A DNA stretch of 64,000 nt, taken from assembly GCF_036324505.1 (NCBI RefSeq), contig NC_086368.1, forward strand, positions 22,932,378-22,996,377. The letters are read 5' to 3'. The notes below the pieces were generated by a model that was given only the letters and a program-made list of their open reading frames with translations, did not search any database and was not told the DNA's origin. How positions within the stretch are numbered: the first letter of the stretch is position 1; each line of letters begins with the position of its first letter. Source of the DNA: Eleginops maclovinus (taxonomy: Eukaryota; Chordata; Actinopteri; Perciformes; Eleginopidae). Both the position numbers and the translations under genes were made by a program. Shown in pieces: positions 1 through 12,827 of the stretch.

Positions 1-96
1 TTCCGTGTTTGTGTGATCAGGGAGTACTCAGCCGGGGAGCTTCACTGTTTCATTCATTTGTGAAGAGCTACGTTAAGCAACTCACCAGCAGGGAAA

Positions 97-3000
97 ATGC
101 CGTATGAACTGAGTAAGTATATTTTATATCAATGGCAATAGCGGAGAGAAACGGCAAGAAATCTCTGGGTTTTTGGCGACATAATTTAGCAGAGCGAGCT
201 AGTCAGACAGGCAGCTAGCTAGCCTCGCCCATTAGCTGCGTGATTTTTGACACTTCATTTTGCGTACAAAAGAAGACAAACTCCAGACATTGCGACTGAT
301 TTATTCACATTTAACATACACAAGTGTCCGATAATCAAGGGGTTGCTGTGAAGCTGCTCTGGCACAAAATGCAGTTTATTACATGCTGTTCCTTTCAGTT
401 AGCTTTAGCTACGGGAGCTAACGTCAGTGAGAGGAAATAGTTTTGCAGCTCATTGTTATGACATGTCCAGACAGAGGCTGGGTCCTCTGCTGGGGAAGTG
501 TCTTTACCTCACAGGAACAGGGTGTGTGGCTGCCCACAAGCCTGAAGTTAGCAGTTTTTGCTTCTTTTTTTTTGTCGACCCGGTGGAGATTATATTCCCG
601 ATAAGAAAACAGATTTAAGGGAATGCGGAAGCACATTAAATGCACCTATTTTGTCATAGCTTTCCTAGTTTAAGTAGCATTTTGGTGTTTAACTACCTAC
701 TTGCATGTATGTATGCATATATAACATCACTAAGATAATTATGCTTTCTTTTTAGGCTATAAGTGAATAACCCAAACAGTTCATATCCACACAGTGCACC
801 ATTTACTACTCACTTTTAAATAATCATCTTGGAAACCTCTTATCACAATATAATAATAATACCTGAAAAAGATGAGTCACGGTTTCAAGAAATCTATGTA
901 TGTCCCCTTTTTTATTTTCTTCACACAGGATAACATTGATATATTTAAATTATACTTCATTGTTCTTTTTACCATCTTTTTTGTTGTTGTTTGAATTAAC
1001 TTCTTATTGAACATGAGGCTCAACATATGACGTTTTTAAGATGATTAATGATCTGTATTAGAAGAACATTGTGATGGATGATTAACTCTGCTTACTCATA
1101 TCCAATCTGAATAGATATTAGTCTTGGCACTGCAAGATTTTAGGCTCAGTCAACTCATAAAGCCCAAGATGTACAACGCAATTACATTCCCGCAGATTAT
1201 CCCTTATGGAATAGTTCAGTTTAATCCTTTTTTCTTCAGTTAATGCTCTATACATTTGTGTTAACCTTAATGCTTTATGTTATCCGTCTGACATCTTTCT
1301 CATCATGTCTTCTTTTGTTTTTATAGAACATGTGTTCGCCAGTCTCCCACAGATGGAGAGGGGAGTCGCAAAAGTGATTGGTGGCGATCCCAAAGGCAAT
1401 AACTTCCTGTATACCAACGGGAAGTGTGTCATCATCAGGAACATTGCAGTATGTTTATCTTTTTAAAAGCTATATTTAACAAATATTGAATGCTTGTGTA
1501 TTTACTTTAACAAATCTGGGCACTTCATGTGGCCATTTTTCATTGCATACTGAACCTACAATTGGCACAATTACTGTTCAAATGTGGGTTGAATAAGCAA
1601 GGGCCAAGTAGATTTTTGCCTTACTCACTGTCCTAAAATCACCTGTAAACTGTAATCTATCACACAGCTATTTGACCAGTGGACATAATAGGTAATTTTA
1701 GACGCTGTTTGCATATAAAGAATAGATTGGAATTTTGCCCTTAAACACAAAGAGCATTAAGTAATACCTGACGGGGCCTCATTTGCCACCTGCCTCATAT
1801 AAAAAGCTTTCCCCACCCATGGCACTACATATCATGCCACAATGGCACAGTCAATGGAGTGTTGCCTTTGTGGCACCTTTAACCACACCTTTGGATGACG
1901 TCAGGGTGTATTAAACATTGTGTTTAGATATAAGCTTTTAGTTAAGGCAATAATTCAAATATGTGTGATCTCTCACACCATGACAGCTTGTTCCAACAAA
2001 CACAATCTTAGGGTTGTATCAAGCTAAAAAGCTGTCCCTTTAATTCTCTGTAGTTAATCTAAAAAGGAAAAATGTTATTATAAGCGAGAGGAGTGATGGC
2101 TTGACTCTGAAAAGCATGTGCAGGTTAAATAGATATAACATCACCGAACCGCCCGCTGATGTCTCTAATTTCCTGTCTTTACAGAACCCGGCCATAGCAG
2201 ACATTTACACCGAACATGCCCACACAGTTACTGTTGCCAAGTATGCTCCCAGCGGATACTACATTGCATCTGGAGGTAAACACTCAATTTGTTAACACAT
2301 GTCAACAAATCTCTGTATATTGCAACCACATTAATGTGAATACTAGGGCTGTCTGATGTATCTATAAATGTAACGATATCTACCAGCCACCTGACCCTGA
2401 CTTCATGTTGTCATCACCATTCATATCTATACAATCAACGTGTTTGAGACTACATTGTTTATTAGAGCACAGAACTGTTTGTAAAAGCAAACACTTGTTT
2501 ATATAGCCCTCAAAGTGCACCAGATTTATGCAATACTCTTCAAAATGTTTGTGTGTGAATATTTCTGTATTTTGTATTGCGATATACTGTACATGTATAT
2601 AACGCAGATCTTTTTTGTTTTACATTGTGGTCAGCCTTATTTCTTTTAATACAATTATTTCATTTATTTTTAAATTATTTTAGATGCATCAGGTAGGATC
2701 CGTATCTGGGACACCACCCAGAAGGAGCACCTGCTCAAGTACGAGTACACCCCTTTATCAGGCAAGGTCAAGGACATTGCATGGACTGAGGACAGCAAGA
2801 GGATCGCTGCTGTTGGGGACGGACGAGAGAAGTGAGTATGAGGATCTAATCTAAGTAGTCTGATTCATACTGCATCTGTTGGCATGAACCACCTGGTAAA
2901 GCTCAGTGAGGCATTGACGGTTGGTCAAATGGTTGGCGTCACTGAAAAGTCAGTATTGTATTAGTAATAAGCAATATGACAAGATGATTAAAGTAAGTGT

Positions 3001-6000
3001 GTTTTTTGAGTCAGCATTTTTGGACTTCTAGTTTTTATATCTTGGAAGTTTTTGTTGTTGGATAGACAAGACAATAAAAGTAAATGCCCCACTCGAGCAA
3101 CTTTTGAAGCTCTTGCATATCTTTATAAATGCGGCCAATAGACTACATTGTCATCCTCACCCTGAACACTAGTCTGCGTTGAGCACCGTGGTGTAGTTAT
3201 TTTATAGCCTAACCTCAGTGCCTTTTTTTTCTGGCGATTTTTAAGTTTTTGCTTTTAAAATGAGAAAAGCGTTGTTACATGGGAAAGGGTGTTGCCTAGA
3301 AGAAGCAGTAAGATTCATTATAACACAAGTAAAATAAGTATTTTTTAATGTTCAAGACGAGAACAAAAAAATGCACAAAATGTTCCACTATCACACTGTT
3401 TTAATGTGCCGTGTCAATTGTTTTCTTGCCGAGGTAGAGTCCATGGTTCATGTAAAGGTGTTGTTTTTATGGAATGTTACATCCTGGAACAATACTAAGC
3501 TATGTTTATCTCCTGTTGTAGATTCGGGGCCGTGTTCCTGTGGGACTCTGGCTCCTCAGTGGGGGAAGTTTCCGGCCATTCCAAATTAATCAACAGCGTG
3601 GACATAAAGCAGAAACGCCCTTACCGACTCGCCACGGCCAGCGACGACACCAGTGGGTCCTTCTTCGAGGGTCCTCCCTTCAAGTTCAAGTTCACATTAC
3701 GCGTGAGTCTCAGAGATTTACAGCTGCTCTTTTTCCCCACTGAAGGCATTTCATTTTGAGATAATACACTGATTTATTTCTAATTATAGTAGATCAACCA
3801 AAGGCTTAATGTCTTCACCTGCAGGCTTAGTAGTAAGTCACTTTTCTGTGACTTTGAACCAGCTGTCTTATTTTGAAGGCCTGTAATGCAACTCAAGTCC
3901 GTCACACCCTGCTGGTTTTGACAGTGCGGCCTTGTTTGTTTGTTTCCATATTACATAACCGACTTCCCCCATAAATTCTTGGAGAGTGGGAGAGCCTTGT
4001 TCTTAAAGGAGTCCTTCCCTCTGGAAACACTCAATACCATTTTGAGCACCAATAGAGTCTTTTCCACTTAAAATGTCTTTCTGGCCTGTTTTTAGAGTTC
4101 AGTCTGCAGTTGTTTGTCTTCATAGTAACATTATGTAACGCTAACGTCAAACTGTAAAACGTGTCATACAATAGATATGCAACACAAAATGAAATCTAGG
4201 TCTTTCTCAACCCTGATGGTCTGAAATGAGGAAGGTGTCATGAGGGGATGAGAATGATAAATGTACGCATTTGTTCCTGTTACCAGTTTTACTTGTGTTT
4301 ATTAACTATGATGACGTATTCTAAAACCGTGCCAAATAAAATACATGATGTGCACAATCTAATTATCCTCTGTTGTTCTGGCTCTAGGACCACAGCCAGT
4401 TTGTCAACTGTGTGCGTTTCTCTCCTGATGGAAATCGGTTTGTAACAGCTGGAGCTGATGGCCAGGTGAGTAATAGATTACTATGTGGGACCATATGAAG
4501 GATTTCTTTTGTCAAAAGGATCTGTGTGTTTCTCCTGCTTTCATATTAAATTAAATAATACAAACATAATCTTGGGATGTGGGAAGTTGATCTGAATAAA
4601 TGTCCTCCTAACTTCCACAGATGTTCCTCTATGATGGAAAAGAAGGTACTCTCATCAGCACACTGGGTGGAGAGAAGGCCCACAAAGGAGGAATCTACGC
4701 TGTGAGTTGTTTTCATGTTAAGCAGTTACACTACAGGGACCTATCCTTTGGTTATCCAATTATTTTAATCTGTTTTGGTGCACATTGTTAAGGTCAAAAT
4801 AAAATCCAATGTTTTTATCACATTACTTTAATTGTGAATGTGAAAACGGTTGGTAAGAACTCTGTCTTGCCCATGGGTCGTGAGATAAGTACCACAGGCG
4901 AATGGTGTGTGAACACATCATTTTTTTCTATTCCATTTCTGGGGATTAAAGAAGCCTCATTTCATCCTCAAATTACTGATTTATTACCGATTTCTTTTTT
5001 TTAAATACTTCTTTGTTTTTCCACATGGTGATGCTGTTGTTGGGTGAACATTTATAGGGCACTATAACACATTTTTCTCCCCCCGCCTCACCCTGCTTTA
5101 AATCCTTCAGGTCAGCTGGAGCCCTGACAGCTCCCAACTGATCTCTGCCTCAGGGGACAAGACGGTGAAACTGTGGGATGTCGGTGCAGGAACGGCCGTC
5201 ACCACCTTCAACCTGGGCTCTGATGTGACAGACCAGCAGCTGGGCTGTCTGTGGCAGAACGAGCACCTCCTCACCGTCTCCTTGTCAGGCTACATCAACT
5301 ACCTGGACAAGAACAACCCGGACCGGCCCATTCGCACTGTCAAGGTCGGACTCTAATCCTGGATATTATCATAAAACTTGAGCTGAAAACCTGTTAATAT
5401 TATGAATAAACAAACAACATATTAAATAACATTTTTGGCATCTGTGAAATATAGTTTGGCATTTGCAAAGGGTTGTAACAATGTACCAATATATTTTGTG
5501 CGTTTTGTAGAATTACAAAATACTTCTTTAAGCGCCACCCCCTTTTTAAAATGTCAGCATGTATTGGACTGACTCAACCTCAACACGAGATTTGATAAAC
5601 TAAAGTGGATTAAGTGTCTAAGTAGGACAGACGAGGCCTGTCACTGTAAATCAGGCTTTTACAGAAGCATCATGTGCAGCCAAATAGTTTTCCCAGTGAA
5701 CATGTCCAACGTGTGTGTGTGTGTGTGGGGGGGTCTATTATTCTACATTAACTTTTACATTGTGCCATTTAAGTAAATCTAAACATGAACTTGCTTTCCC
5801 TACAGGGTCACAGCAAATCAATCCAGTGTGTGACGGTTCACAAAAAAGACGGGCGACCTCACATCTACTCTGGGAGTCACGATGGACACATCAATATCCT
5901 TTTCACACTCGATGAGACAAAAAGTGCACTTAATGCTGTATGTACATTATTATTATATATTTTTAATGAAAATGTTCATTTATGCAGTAATGGTAATATT

Positions 6001-8960
6001 GGAGATCTTGAAGCCCAAAAAAATGTGGTGCAATTAGTTTAAGAGAAGAACTTTCTCACTGTTGTTCTGTGATATAGAGTCTACCGTTTTCCCCTTAACA
6101 AATGCTTCACATTACTGGGATGCGGAAACTGGGGAGAACGACTGCTTCTTAGGGAAGGGCCACAGCAACCAGGTGAGCCAGATGGTGACCGACGAATCCA
6201 ACGAGCTGGTGACGTGCAGCATGGACGACACGGTGCGCTACACCAACCTCAACAAGACGGAGTACAGGTAGGAGTCTTTGTACTGATAACAACTATGTGG
6301 GTGACGTGATGATGTTCTGCTTTTTGTCTGTTATTGTTTGTCGAGTCAATCTGGAGTAAAGCAAACACATGTTTGGAATTAAGCTTTGTTTGTGACTGAT
6401 GGACATTTGTGGATGATAAGTGTTCTGACATCCTGGCAATCCCTATTACAGTTGTTCCCTATAAACCTGCCTTCTGCCTTCGGGTGGCGACCTCTTCTTT
6501 CACAATGAAAGCCCTAGATGTATACACGATCTGTGCTGCCTACCAGAGAATTTTGCTAACCCAACATAAAATGCTACTGTTATTATACCTCTGTTGCAGA
6601 AATCAGTAAACAGCAACACCTGCGTTACCATGTTCATGGTATAAGTAGAAGATAAATCTTCCTTTTTAAGATGAAAACCAACAGATGGAAAACATGTTAT
6701 AAACATATCCACCGTGCCCTTCTTTTGAGGCAAATGCAGTGCGTCCTGTGTTGTAGTAAGATCTGAGGAAAGCAACACCGATAGAGGGAGAAAAGTTATC
6801 CGTTTATGCTTTAAGTTATAGAATATTGACCTCAAACCGGAAAATAGATTTCAGAAATCCATAATTTTTCCACCTCCTTCATGAAACAATGCCTAGCTTT
6901 CTACTGAATAACCCTGACTGATGGTTTTCAGTGCTTCTGATGTGGTGAAGATGGATTTCCAGCCTAAAAGTGTGTCTGCCGCTGCAGGAGGGCTGTCACT
7001 GGCTGTCTGCATTGGGCAGGTAATGGGTTTTTCTCTCATCAGCATTTGCATTTCATTTACATCCCAGAACCCTCTTCAGTGTCCTTGCCAGAAAATTGTG
7101 TCTTTCTTTGACAGCATCATTTGTTATCCCTCATATTTTCTAGGTTGTCTTGCTGAAGGACAAGAAGAAAGTCTTCACAATGGACAATCTCGACTATGAA
7201 GCAGAGGTTGGAGCCCTCAACCCGGGGGGGTCCACTGCAGCGGTGGGGGGAGCAGTAAGTGGAAAACCTTGAAACACACATCATCTTTCAAAACACAAGT
7301 TCGGTCAGTTCTCGTCTGTCTCAGAAAAGTTGTTTGAGTTCAGGGGAAGAAAAAGTGTGTTAGCCCCCACGCCTTGGTGAGATTAGATTTGAGATTAATT
7401 TTCTTTTTCTCCTCCTCAGGATGGGAAAGTCCGTCTGTACTCTGTTCAGGGCAACACTCTGAAGGACGAGGGGAAAACAATCGAGGTTGCAGGAGCGATC
7501 ACCGACATGGCCTACTCTAACGACGGGGCCTATCTGGCTCTTATCGATGATAAGAAAGTCACCTCCGTTTTTACTGTGGCTGACGACTACTCGGTAATTA
7601 TCTGCAACGTGACATCATACACCATCAGCAATCCCATGAACTGTGCAATTCAGCATTAATGACATGAATACATGAATATACACCACTGTATATTTTGGAG
7701 TTTATATGTTGTGTATTGTTGTACAATGTGCACATTTTTATATAAATATTTTTATTGTATTTTTTTTCTTTCTTTTATTGGACATTTAACTTTAACTTGT
7801 TTATACAAATACATTTAAATGTATATTTTTCTAACTTTAACTTATGTTTAAATAAATATTTTGTTTTATATAATAAATTATTTACTTCTTAAATGGAGTC
7901 GTTAAACCCAATTCCATCAAGGATTCAAAAAAGTAGTACGATTTTCTAAATATAATGCTTGTGAGTTACTCACTGTCCAGTGCCCATAGCTGTTCTGTAT
8001 ACATTTTGTTTCTTTTTCTAAATTCTTTTGACTATTTCCTTTTTTCTTTCTTTTTTCCACCAGGTCAAAAATAACTTTTACGGACACCACGCCAAGCCAG
8101 TGACTTTGGCTTGGTCACCTGACAACGAGCACTTTGCCACCGGTGGGATGGACATGATGGTGTTTATCTGGACGGTTTCCGATCCAGACAAGAGGATTAA
8201 GATGCCAGGTAGGCCACAAACATGTGCACTCACTCATGCTTGGCTCACGATTTTCATTTGTTTGGTGAAACCTGTGGTTACTCGTGGAAATTGCAATTGT
8301 GGTTTAAGACTACAGCAAAAAAAAAGCTTAAATACAGAGTGCAGTAGAGCCAAACAAACCTAGTTTTAATAAATGAGTCATTAATAAACAGAACAGTGAT
8401 TTGGTTCATGCAGTTAGTTTTGCATTCAAAGTTTGCTCCTTGTTCCATTACTCCCTGTCATATTTAAAGTGGACTCTGTCAAAGAATGTGGAAAAGATTA
8501 GCATTACTTATAAATGTTTCACAATAAAAGCCAACCTGTGTTTTGACAGTTTTGAATGTGATGTAGCAGCAGGAACCTTTTTCACTTCTGTGTAGCGGGA
8601 CTTTACTGACTGTAGGAAACATTACTTAGTGAGGCTGTTGTCTATTTGGTTATATTACAAACATTAACACAGGATAACATGCATGGATCATTTTCTACGA
8701 GGCCAGCTTGGGAATGGCGGACTCCACTATCTAACTATCGCTGAAAATATTGAATAGATCTTGAACTTGGCTGCTTATATTTGTATTTTAATGTCACTCT
8801 TTCTCTGCCTTAAGACGTCTCTGTAACCATGTTTGTCTCTTCCTTGTCTGCAGACTCTCACCGGTTGCACCACGTAAGCGGCCTGGCCTGGGTGGACGAG
8901 CACACTCTGGTCACCACCTCCCACGATGCCAGCGTCAAGCAGTGGACTATTACATACTGA
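97..8960 (+). CDS. wdr1: WD repeat-containing protein 1 (actin-interacting protein 1), complete, 15 coding exons
   Basis: Coding exons: 97-112, 1327-1448, 2185-2275, 2684-2831, 3522-3702, 4388-4465, 4621-4701, 5111-5344, 5806-5893, 6111-6267, 6932-7019, 7144-7254, 7420-7593, 8064-8208, 8854-8960 (TGA 8958-8960). They total 1821 nt, all phases agree, and the product is 606 aa, equal to human WDR1. The start gives MPYEL followed by a split Lys codon, as in vertebrate WDR1. Recognisable stretches include [34 protein letters not shown] and a C-terminus ending QWTITY; WD-type blades (RIWD, FLWD, KLWD, YWD) recur along the chain. The family folds as two seven-bladed beta-propellers and works in the cytoplasm with cofilin to sever and disassemble actin filaments. 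All introns are GT-AG except intron 9 (AT-AC, listed separately); the intron 8 donor (AAG then GTCGGA) is weak. Upstream bases 1-96 are probably 5' UTR. No frameshift or stop was seen. Confidence 0.97.
5894..6110 (+). other. wdr1: U12-type AT-AC intron (wdr1 intron 9)
   Basis: The intron begins ATATCCTTT, the minor-spliceosome 5' splice-site consensus, and ends AC at 6109-6110. A branch-site match CCTTAAC lies at 6093-6099, about 11 nt before the 3' end, within the usual U12 spacing. Removing exactly these 217 nt joins phase-1 exons into [13 protein letters not shown], the expected WDR1 sequence. No GT-AG alternative restores this frame: the exon 9 reading frame simply runs into intronic sequence. 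Splicing of this step should therefore depend on U11/U12/U4atac/U6atac snRNPs. Confidence 0.93.
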
Positions 8961-9745
8961 GCTGCAAGCCTCCACTTCTCCAGGGACAAGGACTACTGTA
9001 GAATTCAATCGTTCCTTTTTCTCTTCTTTTTTTATTTACTGTATTTTCACTATCTCTCTACAGTGTTCTGTAAACATGACTTGTACATGGTTGTGGCTGG
9101 GGAAAGCTCCCATAGAAATGATCCAAGCTACGTCTCTTTGATGCGAATAACCTTGACTTACGCAGAGACAGATTGTTGAAATACACAATTCTAACCATGA
9201 GTGCTTTTACATCTTTGAGCTTTGTGGACCCACAATAATATTTGTAAGCTCAACATTCCATAGGTAATAGCTTTCACTCAGTTTGACCTGAAATCCTTGT
9301 CTATGGTTGAGCTCACTGCATCCTAACTGTATGGATGAACTAAAAGCGAGATTTTCTTTTGTTTTTTTAAATCTACAAAAGATGAAATGAAACCTTTTGG
9401 TTACATTCCTGTCTTGAGAAGCATCTGATGCTAACTGCGGTTTACTGTCACTTTTTAATTTTCATGGTTTAAAGGAGGTGTTCATGGGTGTTTTTGCTTT
9501 GTCTTAGATTTCAAAACTCTTTATGTGTCACTACTCTTCCTGTTGGACTGGGAAGCAATAATAGGAACTCAAAGAACAAAGTGTGTATTAAATCGAGATG
9601 CTGTCTGTTCCGTTGTAGTGTGTTCTTGCTGTGTTTTTATTTGGGCCCACTATGGTTGTCGCACTATTTTTCCCATGTCTTTATGCATCCACTGACAAGG
9701 TGGAATTGATTCATTAATAATAATAATAATAAAAAAACAACTTTT
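8961..9745 (+). other. wdr1: wdr1 3' UTR with candidate polyadenylation signal
   Basis: Non-coding sequence follows the wdr1 stop. A canonical AATAAA is present at 9728-9733 inside an AAT-repeat, followed by a T-rich stretch from about 9743, which would suit cleavage and polyadenylation. The 3' end is inferred only from this signal. Confidence 0.45.
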
Positions 9746-10535
9746 TATGCATTTTCCTTTTCACGCTGTTTTGCATGTATCTACTTTTCAAGCACGTTTA
9801 TGCGCAGGTGTTTCGAGGGAGTCTTTATTATGCTTTAAGGCACAAACTGAAGATCCTAGTGGGGTGCGGAGACACAGAGGAGCACGTGAGAAAGCCTCTC
9901 TTTCACTCATTATGTAAGTTACCTATTATGTAATTGAAAGGTAAATCCAGTGCCTCAATGTTGACTATCTCTTTGGGTAGTAAACTGTCTGAGGCAGGTT
10001 AAGGTTATCTTAACCTGCCTTACTTTATTGTTGTACAGTCTCAACCTTATACAGATAAATGATCCAGAATCGTTTTTTATTACCAGGTAGGCTTACACAT
10101 TCAAGGAATTTTCTTTGGTATGTGTGGTGAATGCAAAACCACAGAAAGAAGAATATGTAATAAATTAAAAAACTGTACCTTTTTTTTTTTCTAACAGCTT
10201 TTAGATTGTTGTAACAAATGAGCAGAGGCAGAAACACAATTAATAATAAATTATATTTATTTTGCATTTATTTTACAATAGGGGAAGGGTTGGGGTTGGG
10301 AGAGTTCAAACAAAGATGTTCAATGGGCATGGATTTATTGGGGTGGTGGTTTGAGTAGAAAGATGAGGGTTTGTTTTAGGCGGGACTGGAATACTGTGAT
10401 TGCATGACTTTACGTTGCTATGTAGGCCTAATGCCTTTATTCATAACATACCGTCGGTCGGAGCCCGTCGTTTACTGTCTAGAACTACACAGCTAAGCAA
10501 TAGTCAAAGAGGCCGTCTACGTCGCACAGTCAAAC
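9746..10535. other. Intergenic spacer between wdr1 and the mobile-element-like cluster
   Basis: Contains G-rich and T-rich low-complexity sequence around 10180-10380 but no gene, no tRNA and no repeat with recognisable ends. The last 100 bp or so (CpG-containing, upstream of the ATG at 10536) could be a 5' UTR or promoter of the short exon that follows. Confidence 0.4.
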
Positions 10536-10613
10536 ATGGAGGATGGTTTGGAAATGTTCTTTCGTTCCAGAGCGGTCCCAGAAGAGGACATCAGGAGGAT
10601 GAAAAACGACAAG
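10536..10613 (+). pseudogene. Candidate orphan first coding exon (HECT-like gene family N-terminus)
   Basis: An ATG in a fair context opens 26 codons (starts MEDGLEMFF, includes VPEEDIRRM, ends KNDK) followed at once by a consensus donor GTGAGC. The sequence resembles the N-terminus of fish proteins that carry a short SAM-like region and a HECT-like C-terminal domain; this similarity is recalled, not computed. Its presumed 3' partner, the HECT-like exon at 12828-13880, lies on the opposite strand, so a normal gene cannot be assembled here. It could instead be the first exon of the neighbouring integrase-like gene, or a chance ATG plus donor. Confidence 0.45.
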
Positions 10614-10942
10614 GTGAGCAGAAAATCCACTCAATATAGTACCTAGGCTAATGCAGTAACATCCCCCATCACTGTATCACACACACCGGCGACCGGTGCC
10701 GCAGTGCTGAGGGTGCTCGCGCTATCAGTCACACTGAACTCTAACGAAGGTAGAGCCCCGCGAAATGAAACGAAAACCGGAAAATGTAATTAAATTAAAT
10801 AAAAAAAGATAATCGATGCTTTATCATTGTTAACAGCGGTCTGAAGAAACCGAGAGTAAAAAAAGCCTTTACTATGGCTCTCACTGGGCGCATGATAGGT
10901 TAGAACATTTTGCAAGATCTCGCAAAAAAGACCTCGCAAAAC

Positions 10943-11601
10943 TACGACGGAGTATTAGGGCCACATATGAAGAAAAAAAAAAGTTTTGCCGTGACGAGAT
11001 TAAAGTCGACACGGCGACTTAAAAGTCAACATGTCGACATTAAACTCGAAATGTCGAGAATAAAGTTGAAATATTATGTCGACTTTAATCTCGACATGTC
11101 GAGAATAATCTCGATTTTATGTCAATTGACACTGAAAACTATTCAGAGAGAAAGCAACCGCTCCACAGGTGCAGTTTGAGTCACGCATGGTTCTTACACT
11201 AATCACCACACTGTGGTTCTGCGCTAAAACAGCGAGGATCTCTTTATTGTTAAATCCAATTCGGAAGTATAATTTGACCAAATGATCTACACAAGCCATT
11301 TCGGATTCAGTGCAGGACCTGTGGGAGCGGTACTATGTCTCCCAACTAATTTCAACTATATTCTCGACATTTCGAGTTTTATCTCGACACGTCGAGATTA
11401 AAGTCGACATAATATTTCAACTTTATTCTCGATATTTCGAGTTTAATCTCGACATGTCGAGATTAAACTCGTCATGACATTTCAACTTTATTCTCGACAT
11501 TTCGAGTTTAATGTCGACTTTAAAGTCGCCGTGTCGACTTTAATCTCGTCACGGCAAAAATATTTTTTTTTCTTCATATGTGGCCCTAATACTCCGTCGT
11601 A
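10943..11601. mobile_element. Foldback/MITE-like element with long inverted arms
   Basis: The left arm (10943 to about 11120) and right arm (about 11345 to 11601) are inverted copies. Both ends carry TACGACGGAGTATTAGGGCC, then a match through CACATATGAAG and a poly-A run, followed by tandem variants of TCGACATGTCGA-type palindromes. The outer ends are flanked by a 6-bp direct repeat CAAAAC (10937-10942 and 11602-11607), consistent with a target-site duplication. The 220-bp centre is not arm sequence: it holds an integrase-type exon on the - strand. No transposase for the element itself is visible, so it would be non-autonomous. Superfamily not assigned. Confidence 0.8.
11117..11299 (-). pseudogene. 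N-terminal exon of an integrase-core (rve-type) gene, inverted inside the foldback element
   Basis: Read on the - strand from the ATG at 11299, the open frame gives MACVDHLVKLYFRIGFNNKE, then an Ile-Leu-rich helix and ISVRTM. This resembles the helix-turn-helix-like N-terminus of integrase-domain proteins annotated in fish. The similarity ends near SVRTM, where sequence on the + strand at about 11949 takes up the family pattern (RHLTRILKSCGLSP). The exon therefore lies in the wrong orientation relative to the rest of its gene. Homology is from memory; coding potential is otherwise short. Confidence 0.6.
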
Positions 11602-11948
11602 CAAAACACATTGACAGTTTTCGCTTAGGTAGCCTACTTTTCTTTCTCTTCTTTTTTTCATGATCCCCTCGCAGCCACCGTAGAAAATACTTTCTGGTGA
11701 TGACGCAAAACTTTCGCGTGAGCACGACAAACATTTTAATTTTTGTTTTTATTTCCCCATGTCCCTTTACGGGTTCCGTAATTTTCTCAGGGTGTTGCAA
11801 CAAAATATTGCATGAGATAGGACCTGCATTTCGGATTGTGTTTCTTTATGTAGGACAGTATGACAGTTCAATAATTAGTTAAGCTGTATTTTGACCTGGG
11901 ACTTCATTCTAAATACATAGTTACTTTACTTGCAAGTCGTCACCGTTA

Positions 11949-12490
11949 TGTCTCAAAGACATTTAACACGAATTCTGAAGTCGTGTGGTCTTTCTCCGCG
12001 CAAGAACTACACCACTTTGGATCGTGTAGTTGAGTTCATTGAGGAACAGTTAAAAACATCTGGCCAGCTCTGTGGGTATAGGTGGATGTACAGAAAACGC
12101 ATGGAGAATGGATTGCGCGTCAAGAAAGAAGAGATCCGATAATTCTGAAAGAACTTGACCCACGGGGTGTTGAACTCAGAGGACTAAGACGTCTCCATCG
12201 CCGAAGGTATTTTGCAAAAGGGCCCAATAATATATTGCACTTCGACTCCTATGACAAACTGAAACCATTCGGTATCTGTATAAACGGCTGCATTGACGGG
12301 TTTTCCCGTAAAATTATCTGGATGAATGCATTCACTACCAGCAGTGACCCAAAAATCATTGGAGGCAGTCAAGAGATCAGGTGGCTGTCCAAGGACTGCC
12401 AGAGCCGACCGGGGCACAGAGAATGTTAAAGTCAGAGACTTTCAGCGTTTTCTCCATATTCAGTTCTGCTTCATGGGTATCATTCAGGTA
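11949..12490 (+). pseudogene. Integrase-like (rve/DDE-type) gene remnant, frameshifted and deleted
   Basis: Three frames carry one protein in order. 11949-12142 encodes RHLTRILKSCGLSP through GYRWMYRKRMENGLR. After a shift near 12139 the second frame continues with LKELDPRGVELR, LHFDSYDKLKPFGICINGC and DGFSRKIIWMNA to about 12370. After a further shift with lost bases the third frame gives GGCPRTARADRGTENVKVRDF to about 12450, then jumps to FCFMGIIQ. The first two acidic catalytic positions (HFD, ADRGTEN) are visible; the segment that should hold the catalytic Glu between RDFQRFL and QFCFMG is missing. It cannot encode an active integrase. It probably derives from the integrase-core genes scattered through fish genomes; exact superfamily uncertain. 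Confidence 0.75.
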
Positions 12491-12827
12491 ACCTACAAAT
12501 GTGCCATAGGCTATTGTGTTAAACATTCTATCATCTTAAACTTTCCAATGAGCAGGCACTGCATGGTGGTAAAAAGGGCCTACTGTATGGCACTCAGTGT
12601 CTCATCCATGTGGTCATCCATGTGGTGTCCATACAGTGATAATTCCAATAATTCATAATGAAAAGTGAAGATGGCTCTAACAGCGTTTTTTTTAGCATGG
12701 TCTGCGGTGCTTTTCAAGGTCAGCTGAGCTACGAAGCTATCCATGGTGCTTACATGGCAAATGCAGCGCAACCAACTCTGATTTTCGATGTTTTGTTTAT
12801 TTCCAATAATTAACTTCATCAACAACT

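Noticed and set aside
6500..6835. 111-codon - strand open frame within wdr1
   Set aside because: Lies in wdr1 intron 10, antisense, with no recognisable content.
10943..11601. CRISPR-like array from repeated TCGACATGTCGA words
   Set aside because: Repeats are irregular palindromes in inverted arms with no spacers of even length; it is a foldback element in a fish genome.
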